From Bradyrhizobium sp. ORS 375 (lineage in GTDB: Bacteria > Pseudomonadota > Alphaproteobacteria > Rhizobiales > Xanthobacteraceae): a stretch of DNA of 64,000 nucleotides. Where the stretch lies: positions 44,365 through 108,364 of the forward strand of contig NZ_CAFI01000497.1 of the NCBI RefSeq assembly GCF_000239775.1. Direction: 5' to 3'. This document shows positions 32,343 to 40,727 of this stretch, piece after piece. The notes under the pieces were generated by a model. It did not search any database, was not told the DNA's origin, and worked only from the letters and a program-made list of their open reading frames with translations. Each line of letters opens with the position of its first letter. Within the stretch, counting starts at the first letter, position 1. A program made the translations under genes and the position numbers.

Positions 32343-33219
32343 TGGCGGCCTCCTTGTGCGGAGCGGCACTCTCAACGCCGCGATGTCCGGCCGCCTGGCG
32401 ACCCTCGCAATAATCGGTGTCGGAGCAGACGAACATGCGGCTGCCCTTGTCGTCCGTCACGATCTCGTCGAGATAGGATTCCTCCGCACCGCACAGCGCG
32501 CAGGGTGCATCGAACTTGTAGCGTGTGAACGGATGGTCCTCGAAGTCGAGCGAAACCACCGGCGTATAGGGCGGAATGGCGTAGATGCGCTTCTCGCGTC
32601 CGGCGCCGAACAATTGCAGCGCCGGGCAATTGTCCATCTTCGGATTGTCGAACTTCGGCGTCGGCGACGGATCCATCACATAACGCGCATTGACCTTGAC
32701 CGGATAGGCATAGGACGTCGCGATGTGGCCGAAGCGCGCAATGTCCTCGTACAGCTTGACGTGCATCAGCCCATATTCGGCCAGCGCATGCATGCGGCGC
32801 GTCTCGGTCTCGCGCGGCTCGAGAAAGCGCAGCGGCTCCGGGATCGGCACCTGATAGACCAGCACCTGCCCGGCGCGCAGCGGCGCCTCGGGAATGCGAT
32901 GGCGGGTCTGGATCACGGTCGCAGCATCTGTCGACGTCGTCGTCTCCACGCCTGCCGTCTTGGCGAAGAACTTGCGGATCGAGATCGCATTCGTCGTGTC
33001 ATCCGAGCCTTGGTCGATCACCTTGAGCACGTCCTTGGGACCGAGGATGGCTGCGGTGACCTGGACACCACCAGTGCCCCAGCCATAGGGCATCGGCATC
33101 TCGCGGCTTGCGAACGGCACCTGATAGCCGGGTATCGCGATCGCCTTGAGGATGGCGCGGCGGATCATCCGCTTAGTCTGCTCGTCGAGATAGGCGAAAT
33201 TGTAGGTCGGAGCGTTCAT
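32335..33219 (-). CDS. phnJ: Carbon-phosphorus lyase core subunit PhnJ
   Basis: The 294-residue radical-SAM enzyme cleaves the C-P bond of ribose 1-phosphonate 5-phosphate to give the alkane and the 1,2-cyclic phosphate. The Cys set is complete: CALC (240, 243), C265 and C271 (FVCSDTDYC), matching the spacing of E. coli C241/C244/C266/C272. A conserved GTGGVQVTAAI segment lies near residue 50. It overlaps phnI by four bases (ATGA). Confidence 0.95.
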   Translation of the reverse strand: MNAPTYNFAYLDEQTKRMIRRAILKAIAIPGYQVPFASREMPMPYGWGTGGVQVTAAILGPKDVLKVIDQGSDDTTNAISIRKFFAKTAGVETTTSTDAATVIQTRHRIPEAPLRAGQVLVYQVPIPEPLRFLEPRETETRRMHALAEYGLMHVKLYEDIARFGHIATSYAYPVKVNARYVMDPSPTPKFDNPKMDNCPALQLFGAGREKRIYAIPPYTPVVSLDFEDHPFTRYKFDAPCALCGAEESYLDEIVTDDKGSRMFVCSDTDYCEGRQAAGHRGVESAAPHKEAANG

Positions 33220-34319
33220 TCCGCAGCCTCCTTCATCTCAGGAGCGGCATTGGCATCGGCAAACTCCCGGCGCAGCTTGCGCAACAGGCCGAGCTCGGAT
33301 TGGAAGTCGACATAATGCGGCAGCTTGAGGTGCTCGACGAACCCGGTCGCCTGGACATTGTCGGAGTGCGACATCACGAACTCCTCGTCCTGCGCCGGCG
33401 CGACCACATCCTCGCCAAGCTCGCGGGCGCGCAGCGCGCGGTCGACCAGGGCCATTGACATCGTCTTGCGCTCGCTCTGGCCGAACGCCAATCCATAGCC
33501 GCGCGTGAAGCATGGTGGCTCGGTCGCCGAGCCCTTGAACTGATTGACCATCTGGCATTCGGTCAATTCGATCGAACCGAGCGGCACGGCGAAGCCGATC
33601 TCCTCGGCGAAGAACTCGACCTCGACCTCGCCGAAACGGATCTCGCCGGCAAACGGATGGTTGCGGCCGTAGCCGCGCTGGGTCGAGTATCCCAGCGCGA
33701 GCAGGAAGCCCTCGTCGCCGCGCGCGAGATTCTGCAATCGCAGATCACGGCCTGCAGGAAAGCTCAGCGGATCTCGCGTGAGATCGCCGACTGGCGCGTC
33801 TTCCTCCGCCACCGGAGACGGCTCGATCAGCCCGTCCTGCCTGAGGATGTCGGTCACGCGCGGCATTGGGACGTCGGAGGTCGCGGCGAGGGCCGGGGCC
33901 GCCGGATTGCCGCCCTCCGCCAGACCTGGATCGAGCAGCCGATGTGTGTAGTCGAAGGTCGGGCCGAGCACCTGACCGCCGGGAATGTCCTTGAAGGTGG
34001 ACGAGATCCGCCGCTGCACGCGCATCGCGCCGGTGTCGACCGGCTCCGTCGCACCGAAGCGCGGCAGGGTCGCGCGGAAAGCGCGGACCAGGAAGATCGC
34101 CTCGATCAGATCGCCCCGTGCCTGCTTGATCGCGAGCGCGGCCAGCTCTCGGTCATACAGCGCCCCTTCGCTCATGACGCGATCGACCGCCAACCCCAGT
34201 TGTTCGGAGATCTGCGACAGCGACAGCTCCGGCACGCTGCGATCGCCCCGGCGCTCATGCGCCAGCAGCCGGTGTGCATTCTCGATGGCGCGCTCGCCAC
34301 CCATGACCGCCACATACAT
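33216..34319 (-). CDS. phnI: C-P lyase complex subunit PhnI
   Basis: 367 residues with MYVAVMGGERAIENAHRLLA at the start and the family segments RIGFGEVEVEFF-like, QPCFTRGYGLAFGQSERKTM-like and MSHSDNVQATGFVEHLKLPH. PhnI is the nucleosidase-like subunit that joins phosphonate to ribose from ATP within PhnGHI(L). It follows phnH by three bases and overlaps phnJ, consistent with tight coupling. Confidence 0.95.
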   Translation of the reverse strand: MYVAVMGGERAIENAHRLLAHERRGDRSVPELSLSQISEQLGLAVDRVMSEGALYDRELAALAIKQARGDLIEAIFLVRAFRATLPRFGATEPVDTGAMRVQRRISSTFKDIPGGQVLGPTFDYTHRLLDPGLAEGGNPAAPALAATSDVPMPRVTDILRQDGLIEPSPVAEEDAPVGDLTRDPLSFPAGRDLRLQNLARGDEGFLLALGYSTQRGYGRNHPFAGEIRFGEVEVEFFAEEIGFAVPLGSIELTECQMVNQFKGSATEPPCFTRGYGLAFGQSERKTMSMALVDRALRARELGEDVVAPAQDEEFVMSHSDNVQATGFVEHLKLPHYVDFQSELGLLRKLRREFADANAAPEMKEAAE

Positions 34320-34322
34320 GCG

Positions 34323-34934
34323 TCAGACTCCTGATGAAGCGAGGCGCGTCGTGCGTGGGATCGCGACCAGCGAACGACCGTCGACCAGGATCATGTCGAC
34401 GCCGCGTGGAAACAGCGCTTCATTGATCGACAACCGCGCGAACAGATCGCAAGGCTCGATCGTGGCCGTCAGCGCCGTCGTGCCATCAATGCCTGGGCCG
34501 CGGAGATGAAAAGTCTGTCCCGCGGTCAAGCTCGACACCTGCATGATGAGCGTCGTCGAGCGATCGGGATACTCCGGTGTCCCCAGTGCGAATGAGGCCA
34601 GGTCCGGCAGCGAGGCAGGCTTCGCGATCAGCGCGAAGGTCGCCGCATCCGGCCGCGCGACAATCGGCGCACCGGTGTGAAACTTCAGCCATGCACCGAC
34701 ATCCGGCGCGCTTGCGAATGCGTGGTCGAGCCAGACCGGCGTATCCTGATCAAGCAAGGTGAGTGCGAGTGCCGCGACCCCCGCCATCATCGAGGACGGA
34801 CCATCAACCACATCCAGGACCGGCATCGCCTGGCCGGGACGCGCCATCGCCTCCATGACGGTGCGGAACGTCGATTGCGCCGACAGCACCTTGTCGGCGA
34901 ACCCCGGCTGCAGCTCGATCGTCATCGCCGCCAT
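34323..34934 (-). CDS. phnH: C-P lyase complex subunit PhnH
   Basis: 203 residues (LQPGFADKVLSAQSTFRTVM..., MARPGQAMPVLD, FPRGVDMILVDGRSLVAIPR near the end). The FRxVMEAMARPG and FP-x-G-x-D motifs identify PhnH, needed for the first coupling step. ATG 34934 overlaps the phnG stop (TGATG), with GGAGAGG just upstream; ATG 34925 is an alternative. Confidence 0.92.
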   Translation of the reverse strand: MAAMTIELQPGFADKVLSAQSTFRTVMEAMARPGQAMPVLDVVDGPSSMMAGVAALALTLLDQDTPVWLDHAFASAPDVGAWLKFHTGAPIVARPDAATFALIAKPASLPDLASFALGTPEYPDRSTTLIMQVSSLTAGQTFHLRGPGIDGTTALTATIEPCDLFARLSINEALFPRGVDMILVDGRSLVAIPRTTRLASSGV

Positions 34935-35389
34935 CACCCCTCTCCCCGCACCATGGTGTAGAAATCCACTCGCGTGGCGGCGGCCTCGGCCGCGCCCTGC
35001 TCCTGAGCCGCCTGCATCTGCGCGCGAAGCGGCGCCACGACCTTGGTCTCGATGGCCCCCGCGTGCTCTGGCGATTGCAGCAGCGCATCGCACAGCGCGA
35101 TCAGCCGCGCCTTGTCGCTGTCGCGACCGAGCACATAGCCGAACCCGACCTGTCCGCTGTCGAGCCTGACGGCCGCGCGCGACACGGTCGCCTCGCCGAG
35201 ATTGAACGGCGCGCCGTCGCCGCCGATGCGGCCACGCACCATCACGAGCCCGCTCTCGGCGGCCCGGAGCTCCCGATGCGACGGCACCGCCACTTCGGCT
35301 ATCCGCGCCCCGATCTCAGCCGAGGGGACATGCGCGAGCACGCGCATCGCGCCTTTCCGCCTCTCCTGCAACGCCATCTCGCCGCTCAT
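34934..35389 (-). CDS. phnG: C-P lyase complex subunit PhnG
   Basis: 151 residues (LQERRKGAMRVLAHVPSAEI; GLVMVRGRIGGDGAPFNLGE; VGFGYVLGRDSDKARLIALC). PhnG forms the core with H, I and J. First gene of the phnGHIJKLMN-PPOX operon. ATG 35389 follows GGACGAGGG. Only 25 bases separate it from the PhnF operator. Confidence 0.93.
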   Translation of the reverse strand: MSGEMALQERRKGAMRVLAHVPSAEIGARIAEVAVPSHRELRAAESGLVMVRGRIGGDGAPFNLGEATVSRAAVRLDSGQVGFGYVLGRDSDKARLIALCDALLQSPEHAGAIETKVVAPLRAQMQAAQEQGAAEAAATRVDFYTMVRGEG

Positions 35390-35414
35390 CCCTCGTCCTG
35401 ATCTTGCCCGGCTG

Positions 35415-35440
35415 AAGTTGTCTATGATAATAGACAACTT
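35415..35440. promoter_or_regulatory. PhnF operator between phnG and phnF
   Basis: AAGTTGTCTAT and ATAGACAACTT form a perfect 11-base inverted repeat around GATA. It overlaps the predicted -10 of phnG (TATCAA on the minus strand, 35439-35444). It also overlaps a plus-strand promoter for phnF (TTGTCT at 35418-35423, TGATAA at 35440-35445). The size and the GTCTAT/ATAGAC core suit a GntR/HutC dimer such as PhnF. Confidence 0.8.
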
Positions 35441-35454
35441 GATAAGAGGACGCC

Positions 35455-35472
35455 ATGACTGTTTGATGACAT
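35455..35472 (-). promoter_or_regulatory. Pho box upstream of phnG
   Basis: On the minus strand ATGTCAT-CAAA-CAGTCAT matches the PhoB box (CTGTCAT-N4-CTGTCAT) at 12 of 14 defined positions. A TATCAA -10 lies ten bases downstream, the usual PhoB-dependent spacing. The PhnF palindrome follows immediately. Confidence 0.7.
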
Positions 35473-35508
35473 GGCCGTGATTTTCGATCAGAGCCGGCGG
35501 GAGCCGCA

Positions 35509-36234
35509 ATGAGCATTGAGGACGCCACCTCGGGCGTGGCGCTGTGGCGGCGCGTCGCCGACGGCATCGAGCGCGACATCGCCGAGGGTCGCTTCCCGGC
35601 GGGGACACGCCTGCCCGGCGAGACCGAGATCGCCGACAGCTATCGCGTCAACCGCCATACCGTGCGGCGCGCGCTCGCGACCTTGGCCGAGCGCGGGCTG
35701 GTGCGCGCCGAGCGCGGCAGCGGCACCTATGTCGAGGCCCCTCGCCTGTCCTACCCGCTGCGCTCGCGGACGCGCTTCTCCGAGATCGTCGGCGCCGGCG
35801 GCCGCGAGCCGCGCGGACAATTGATTGCGGCGTCCGAGGAGACGGCGACCCGCGAGCTTGCACGCGCCTTGGGATTGAAGACGGGCGCGCCGCTGGCTCG
35901 CATCGAGGCGCTGCGCTTCGCCGACAAGACGCCGATCTGCGTCAGCACGTCATTTCTGTCGGCCGAGCGGTTTCCGGATGCGGGCCGCATCTTTGCCGCT
36001 GTCCGCTCCATGACCGCTCTGCTGGCGCATTACGGCATCTGCGATTATCGCCGCGGCTCGACCCGCATCACGGCGGCGATCGTCGACGCCAGCGACGCTG
36101 CGCGGCTCGATCTCGCGCTGGGCCGGCCGGTCCTGGTCGTCGACAGCACCGACATCGATGCCGACGGCACGCCGCTGGTCAGCAAGCGCTCCCGCTTTGC
36201 GGCGGAGCGCGTGACCTTCGAGATTGAGGGATAG
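35509..36234 (+). CDS. phnF: GntR/HutC-family repressor PhnF
   Basis: 241 residues: an N-terminal GntR winged helix (RLPGETEIADSYRVNRHTVR, RALATLAERGLVRAERGSGT, about 33-75) and a C-terminal UTRA ligand-binding domain (FSEIVGAGGREPRGQL...RIEALRFADKTPICVSTSFL). It probably represses phn genes until a pathway metabolite or phosphonate is bound. Divergent from phnG, sharing the palindrome at 35415-35440. GGGAGCC precedes the ATG. Its 3' end is seven bases from the convergent phnE. Confidence 0.92.
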   Translation: MSIEDATSGVALWRRVADGIERDIAEGRFPAGTRLPGETEIADSYRVNRHTVRRALATLAERGLVRAERGSGTYVEAPRLSYPLRSRTRFSEIVGAGGREPRGQLIAASEETATRELARALGLKTGAPLARIEALRFADKTPICVSTSFLSAERFPDAGRIFAAVRSMTALLAHYGICDYRRGSTRITAAIVDASDAARLDLALGRPVLVVDSTDIDADGTPLVSKRSRFAAERVTFEIEG

Positions 36235-36241
36235 CCCGGCT

Positions 36242-37090
36242 TTAGGCTACGGCGCGGCGGCCGATGATGGCGAAGCGCAGTCTGTTCGAGATCCAGTCGA
36301 TCGCGGCCACGGCCACCAGGATCATCAGGATCAGGAACGACACCTTCTGCCATTCCAGCACGCGGATCTGCTCGGCGAGTTGCAGCCCGATGCCACCCGC
36401 GCCGACGATGCCGATGATCGTGGCCGAGCGGGTGTTGGACTCGATGAAATAGAGCACCTGGCCGGCCATGACGGGGAGGACCTGCGGCAGCAGGCCGAAG
36501 CGGATCTCATGCAGTGCGTTGCCGCCGGATGCACGCACACCTTCGACCTGCTTGCGGTCGGCGCTCTCCATCGCCTCCGAGAACAGCTTGCCGAGCGCGC
36601 CGAAATCGGAGACCGCGATCGCGAGCACGCCGGCGAACGGCCCGAGGCCGACGACGTTGATCCAGACCAGCGCCCAGATCAGCGTGTCGACGCCGCGGAT
36701 CGTATCGAACAGGCGGCGCACCGGGAACCGGAAGATCGCGGAGGGAATGACGTTGCGGGCCGCGAGCAGGCTCACGGGGAACGCGGCGCAGGCGGCCAGC
36801 GTGGTGCCGAGCACCGCGATCGACAGCGTCTCGCCGAGCGCCTTGAGATAGATCGGCAACGACGAGCCGGGATCGGGCGGCAGCATCAGGCGCGCGATCC
36901 AGCCGAGCTGACTAAGACCGGAGAGGATCCGCGACGGTGAGAAGTCCAGATCGACGAGACCGAAGATGAACACCGCAAGCGCCAGCAGCAGCACCACAGG
37001 GGTTGCCAGCCGCGCCGACATCGGCCGGTTGAAGACGTACGGATAGCGCTCGCGCAGCTGCGCCTGGTCGGGGGGGTCCTGGAGGCTCAT
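36242..37090 (-). CDS. phnE: Phosphonate ABC transporter permease PhnE (second copy)
   Basis: 282 residues with six membrane helices and the permease loop EGVRASGGNALHEIRFGLLP, preceded by GVLAIAVSDFGALGKLFSEA. Overlaps the first phnE by four bases. Two PhnE proteins in tandem usually form a heterodimeric channel with PhnC and PhnD. ATG 37090 gives MSLQDPPDQAQLRERYPYVF; the longer upstream frame is a shadow of the first phnE. Confidence 0.92.
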   Translation of the reverse strand: MSLQDPPDQAQLRERYPYVFNRPMSARLATPVVLLLALAVFIFGLVDLDFSPSRILSGLSQLGWIARLMLPPDPGSSLPIYLKALGETLSIAVLGTTLAACAAFPVSLLAARNVIPSAIFRFPVRRLFDTIRGVDTLIWALVWINVVGLGPFAGVLAIAVSDFGALGKLFSEAMESADRKQVEGVRASGGNALHEIRFGLLPQVLPVMAGQVLYFIESNTRSATIIGIVGAGGIGLQLAEQIRVLEWQKVSFLILMILVAVAAIDWISNRLRFAIIGRRAVA

Positions 37091-37971
37091 GTCCGCGCCT
37101 CCGCGCCGAACAGCCGGCCGCGTAGCCAGCCGGTGCCGATATCGATCAGGAACACCGTCACCACGATCATCACGAGAATGGCGCTGACATCCGAATAATA
37201 GAACTTGCGGATCGCAACCACGAGCTCCTGGCCGATGCCGCCGGCGCCGACGAAACCCATGACCGACGCCTCGCGCACGTTGATCTCGAAGCGCAGCAGC
37301 GTGTAGCTGGAGAAGCCGGCGATCACCTGCGGCAGCACGGCGAAGCGCATGCAGGACAGCCAGCTCGCGCCGGTGGCCCTGATCCCTTCGACCGGCTTCA
37401 TGTCGGCATTCTCGACCACCTCGGAGAACAGCTTGCCGAGCGCGCCGCTGGAATGCACCGCGATCGCGAGCACGCCAGCCACAGGGCCGAGCCCGAAGGC
37501 GATGACGAAGATCAGTGCGAACACGATGCCAGGCACCGTACGCGCAAACTCGAGCAGCCGGCGCACCGTGAATCGGACCCACGGCGCCGGCGTAGTATTC
37601 TCCGCCGCCAGGAAGTTGAGACAGAACGCAACCAGCATGCCGGCGAGCGTGCCGACATAGCTGATCAGCAGCGTCTCACCGAGCAGCTTGATCCACTTCT
37701 TGAAGCCCCAGAACCACTCGGGAATGTTCGTCCAGACGCGGTGACCGTCGTCGAGCGTGAAAATGCGATCGAAATAGCTGGCGAAATTGCCGAAATAGGT
37801 GAACAGCGTCGCCAGATTGACCTCGGCGCCGATGGCGGCGACGAGGAGAACAGCCAGGAACACCAGCGCCGAGATCGCAAGACGCAGGCGGCGGCGGGCG
37901 ACGGCCCGGCGATACGCGTCGTTCAAAGCCTCAAGCTGCTGTCTCGGCAGGATCGAAACGGCGACCGCCAT
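37087..37971 (-). CDS. phnE: Phosphonate ABC transporter permease PhnE (first copy)
   Basis: 294 residues with a charged N-terminus (QQLEALNDAYRRAVARRRLR), six helices and the permease loop EGIRATGASWLSCMRFAVLP after GVLAIAVHSSGALGKLFSEV. Imports phosphonates with PhnCD. It lies 93 bases after phnD, separated by a strong hairpin. Confidence 0.93.
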   Translation of the reverse strand: MAVAVSILPRQQLEALNDAYRRAVARRRLRLAISALVFLAVLLVAAIGAEVNLATLFTYFGNFASYFDRIFTLDDGHRVWTNIPEWFWGFKKWIKLLGETLLISYVGTLAGMLVAFCLNFLAAENTTPAPWVRFTVRRLLEFARTVPGIVFALIFVIAFGLGPVAGVLAIAVHSSGALGKLFSEVVENADMKPVEGIRATGASWLSCMRFAVLPQVIAGFSSYTLLRFEINVREASVMGFVGAGGIGQELVVAIRKFYYSDVSAILVMIVVTVFLIDIGTGWLRGRLFGAEART

Positions 37972-38015
37972 CGGATTCGTGCTGCTCTCGTTCTGAAAAT
38001 GCCGGGCGTGGTCAT

Positions 38016-38051
38016 GGCAAGAGCCGGGTCATGCCCGACCCGGCTCTTGCC
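38016..38051 (-). terminator. Strong hairpin between phnD and phnE
   Basis: GGCAAGAGCCGGGTC and GACCCGGCTCTTGCC form a perfect 15-base stem with a six-base loop. There is no T tract, so it is more likely an mRNA stabiliser or partial attenuator. It would allow more binding protein (PhnD) than permease. Confidence 0.65.
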
Positions 38052-38064
38052 TGTGCAACGTCGA

Positions 38065-38997
38065 TCAGGACGCCTTCTTGCGCAGGCTGTCGACGAACTT
38101 GATCAGGTCGATCGTGCCGTCCCAATCCTTGGTCGTGGCCGGATGGAAGCCCTTCTTCTGGCCGTCGGAGAGACGGTCGAACGCCGCCTTGTCCTTGGTG
38201 GGCGCGTCGAAGAAGGCCTTGGCGATCGCCGCCTTCAGATCCGCGGGCAGATCCGAATTATAGGCATAAGGGCCGTTGATGATCGGCGCCGACTTGTGGA
38301 TGATGCGGAAATCGTCCTTCTTCATCGGCGAGCCGTCGGCGTTCTTCAGCATGCCCTTGGTCAGCATCTGCGCCAAGGTCGAGTCGTTGTCGCTGGTCCA
38401 CTGGTTGGCGGCGACGTCGACGGTGCCCTGCGCCAGAGCGAGGATCGCGTTCTCGTGGCTGCCGGCGAACACGACCTTGCCGAAATAGGTCTCGGCGTCG
38501 GTCACGCCCATCTTGTTGAGCTCGAAGCGCGGCACGTTGTTGCCCGAGGTCGAGTTCGGATCGACCAGGCCGAGGTTCTTGCCCTTGAGGTCCTCGATCT
38601 TCTTGTAGGCGCTGTTGGCCTTGACGAAGAACACCGAGTAGTAGCCGGTGCTGCCGTCAGAATTGATGTCATTGGCGAAGGCATCGATCTTGACACCGGT
38701 CAGGCGTGCACGGGCAAACGAGGCCGAGCCGTAGCTTGCGATGTGGATGTTGCCGGCGCGCTGGCCTTCGATCACCGCCGCGTAGTCGTTGGCGATACGG
38801 AGCGTCACCTTGGTGCCGAGCTCCTTCGACAGATAGTTGACGAACGGCGTCCAGCGCTCGGTCACGCCGGAGGCGTTCTCGGCCGGGATCACCGCAAAGG
38901 TGAGCTCGGGATATTTCGCCTTCCAGTCCTCAGCGGAGGCCGAGCCGGCGAAGCCCAGCGCGGCAATGCCGGCCAGAATAATGCGACGATTGATCAT
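38065..38997 (-). CDS. phnD: Phosphonate ABC transporter substrate-binding protein PhnD
   Basis: 310 residues with a signal peptide (RRIILAGIAALGFAGSASAE). The PhnD-like body includes FAVIPAENASGVTERWTPFV, VTLRIANDYAAVIEGQRAGN, HIASYGSASFARA, GLVDPNSTSGNNVPRFELNK and VDVAANQWTSDNDSTLAQML. It captures phosphonate or phosphate esters in the periplasm. Confidence 0.94.
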   Translation of the reverse strand: MINRRIILAGIAALGFAGSASAEDWKAKYPELTFAVIPAENASGVTERWTPFVNYLSKELGTKVTLRIANDYAAVIEGQRAGNIHIASYGSASFARARLTGVKIDAFANDINSDGSTGYYSVFFVKANSAYKKIEDLKGKNLGLVDPNSTSGNNVPRFELNKMGVTDAETYFGKVVFAGSHENAILALAQGTVDVAANQWTSDNDSTLAQMLTKGMLKNADGSPMKKDDFRIIHKSAPIINGPYAYNSDLPADLKAAIAKAFFDAPTKDKAAFDRLSDGQKKGFHPATTKDWDGTIDLIKFVDSLRKKAS

Positions 38998-39072
38998 GGC
39001 AAATCCTCTTTTGGTGTCATGCAGTCAGGGCCGCCGCGGCGAGCGACGGTCGAAAGGTGCGTTACTCACGCC

Positions 39073-39882
39073 TCAGGCCACGGCAGCTTCGCCAAAGGCC
39101 GGAACGGTTGCGGGAGGCACGGGGCGTACGCCATCCATGACCTCGTCAGCCTCCAGATCGTACAGCTCGCGCGCGATCTGCGCGGTCAGCGCCGCCGGCA
39201 CGTCGTCGAACACGACGCGCCCCTGCGCCATGCCGATCAGGCGGTCGCAATAGCTGCGCGCGAGATCAAGCGAATGCAGGTTGCAGACCACGGTGATGCC
39301 GAAATGCTTGTTGATGCGCAGCAGCGCATCCATCACGATCCTGGTGTTGCGCGGGTCGAGCGACGCGATCGGCTCGTCGGCAAGGATGATTTCGGGGTTC
39401 TGCACCAGCGCGCGGGCGATCGCGACGCGCTGCTGCTGACCACCCGAGAGCTGATCGGCGCGCTGCGCGGCAAGCGAGGCCATGTCGAACTGCTCCAGCG
39501 CGGACAGCGCCATTGCGACGTCCTCGGCCGGCCACAGCTGCGCCAGTGAGCGCCAAGACGAGATTTCGGCGAGCCGGCCCATCAGCACGTTGGTGAGCAC
39601 GTCGAGTCGGCCGACCAGATTGAACTGCTGGAAGATCATCGCCGAGCGGGCGCGCCACAGGCGCAGCTCGCGGCCGCGCAGCGCCGTCACGTCGAGATCC
39701 TTGAATAGAACTTGTCCTGAGCTGATCGGACTCAGCCGGTTGATAGAGCGCAACAGCGTCGACTTTCCGGCGCCCGAACGTCCGATCACACCGACGAAGC
39801 TGCCGGGGGCCACCGAGAAGGACGCATTGTCGACCGCGGCTTTCGCGCCGAAACGGCACGTCAGACCATTGACCACCAGCAT
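39073..39882 (-). CDS. phnC: Phosphonate ABC transporter ATP-binding protein PhnC
   Basis: 269 residues with Walker A ([20 protein letters not shown]), Q-loop region ([20 protein letters not shown]), signature ([20 protein letters not shown]) and Walker B ([15 protein letters not shown]). First gene of phnC-phnD-phnE-phnE. A Pho-box-like sequence lies about 50 bases upstream. Confidence 0.95.
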   Translation of the reverse strand: MLVVNGLTCRFGAKAAVDNASFSVAPGSFVGVIGRSGAGKSTLLRSINRLSPISSGQVLFKDLDVTALRGRELRLWRARSAMIFQQFNLVGRLDVLTNVLMGRLAEISSWRSLAQLWPAEDVAMALSALEQFDMASLAAQRADQLSGGQQQRVAIARALVQNPEIILADEPIASLDPRNTRIVMDALLRINKHFGITVVCNLHSLDLARSYCDRLIGMAQGRVVFDDVPAALTAQIARELYDLEADEVMDGVRPVPPATVPAFGEAAVA

Positions 39883-39928
39883 GAAATTCTCCAGACGCCT
39901 CGCTTTGCCCTACCGCTAGCGTCTGGAT

Positions 39929-39946
39929 TCAACAGTTATGTGACAG
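39929..39946 (-). promoter_or_regulatory. Pho box upstream of phnC
   Basis: On the minus strand CTGTCAC-ATAA-CTGTTGA: the first heptamer is 6/7, the spacer fits the A/T preference, and the second heptamer keeps CTGT. It is oriented toward phnC, 47 bases from its start codon. Confidence 0.55.
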
Positions 39947-39997
39947 TCCGTTTACGCTGCCTCCCTCATCCACACCGGCGGCTGTCGCGTCATTTAC

Positions 39998-40015
39998 ATG
40001 TCACGCAACTGTCAT
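39998..40015 (+). promoter_or_regulatory. Pho box upstream of the acetyltransferase-phnM2 operon
   Basis: ATGTCAC-GCAA-CTGTCAT: the second heptamer is a perfect match and the first matches 5/7. It is oriented toward the gene at 40065, 50 bases away, so the two phn operons diverge from back-to-back Pho boxes. Confidence 0.6.
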
Positions 40016-40064
40016 GATGAGCGCCTTACAGGTTCTGCTTGGTCTCAAGGGAATAGAGAACGAC

Positions 40065-40727
40065 ATGGCCGGCAAATCGCTTTCCATCGACCCTACCGTC
40101 GATCCCAGCGCAAAGCTCCACGAGACGCAGCTCGGCGCCTATTGCGAGGTCGGCGCCCGCACCATCCTTCACGAGGTGACGATGGGCAACTACTCCTACG
40201 TCGTCAACGACGCCCAGATCACCTACACGACGATTGGCAGGTTCTGCTCGATTGCAGCGATGACCCGGATCAATCCGGGCAATCACCCGATGCATCGCGC
40301 CACCCAGGCTCACTTCACCTATCGGGCCAGCGCCTATTTCCACGGCGAGGCTGATGATGCGGAGTTCTTTGCCTGGCGCAGGCAGCATCACGTCGATATC
40401 GGTCATGACGTGTGGATCGGCCATGGCGCGATCGTGCTGCCGGGACGGAAAATCGGCACCGGCGCCGTGGTGGCCGCGGGAGCCATCGTCACCAAGGACG
40501 TGCCCGCCTACACCATCGTCGCCGGCAATCCCGCCCGCATCATCAAGCGACGCTTTCCGATCGAGATCGAGCAGCGCCTCGTCAATCTCGCGTGGTGGGA
40601 CTGGGATCACGACACCCTGCACGCGGCGCTGCCGGATTTCAGGCAGCTCGAAATCAGCGCATTCCTGGACAAGTACGAGGCGGCTCTCGACGGCGGACGC
40701 CAGGTGCGGCAGAGTGCCGCTCGATGA
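40065..40727 (+). CDS. Phosphonate-metabolism hexapeptide-repeat acetyltransferase
   Basis: 220 residues of left-handed beta-helix transferase ([80 protein letters not shown]; the C-terminal WWDWDHD). This fits the phosphonate-linked transferase subgroup (TIGR03308 as I recall). It may acetylate aminoalkylphosphonates, the role PhnO plays elsewhere. The phnM2 start overlaps its stop by four bases. Confidence 0.85.
   Translation: MAGKSLSIDPTVDPSAKLHETQLGAYCEVGARTILHEVTMGNYSYVVNDAQITYTTIGRFCSIAAMTRINPGNHPMHRATQAHFTYRASAYFHGEADDAEFFAWRRQHHVDIGHDVWIGHGAIVLPGRKIGTGAVVAAGAIVTKDVPAYTIVAGNPARIIKRRFPIEIEQRLVNLAWWDWDHDTLHAALPDFRQLEISAFLDKYEAALDGGRQVRQSAAR

Noticed and set aside
37453-39549. A 698-codon plus-strand frame across phnE-phnD-phnC
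   Set aside because: Spans three well-identified genes in antisense and has shadow composition.
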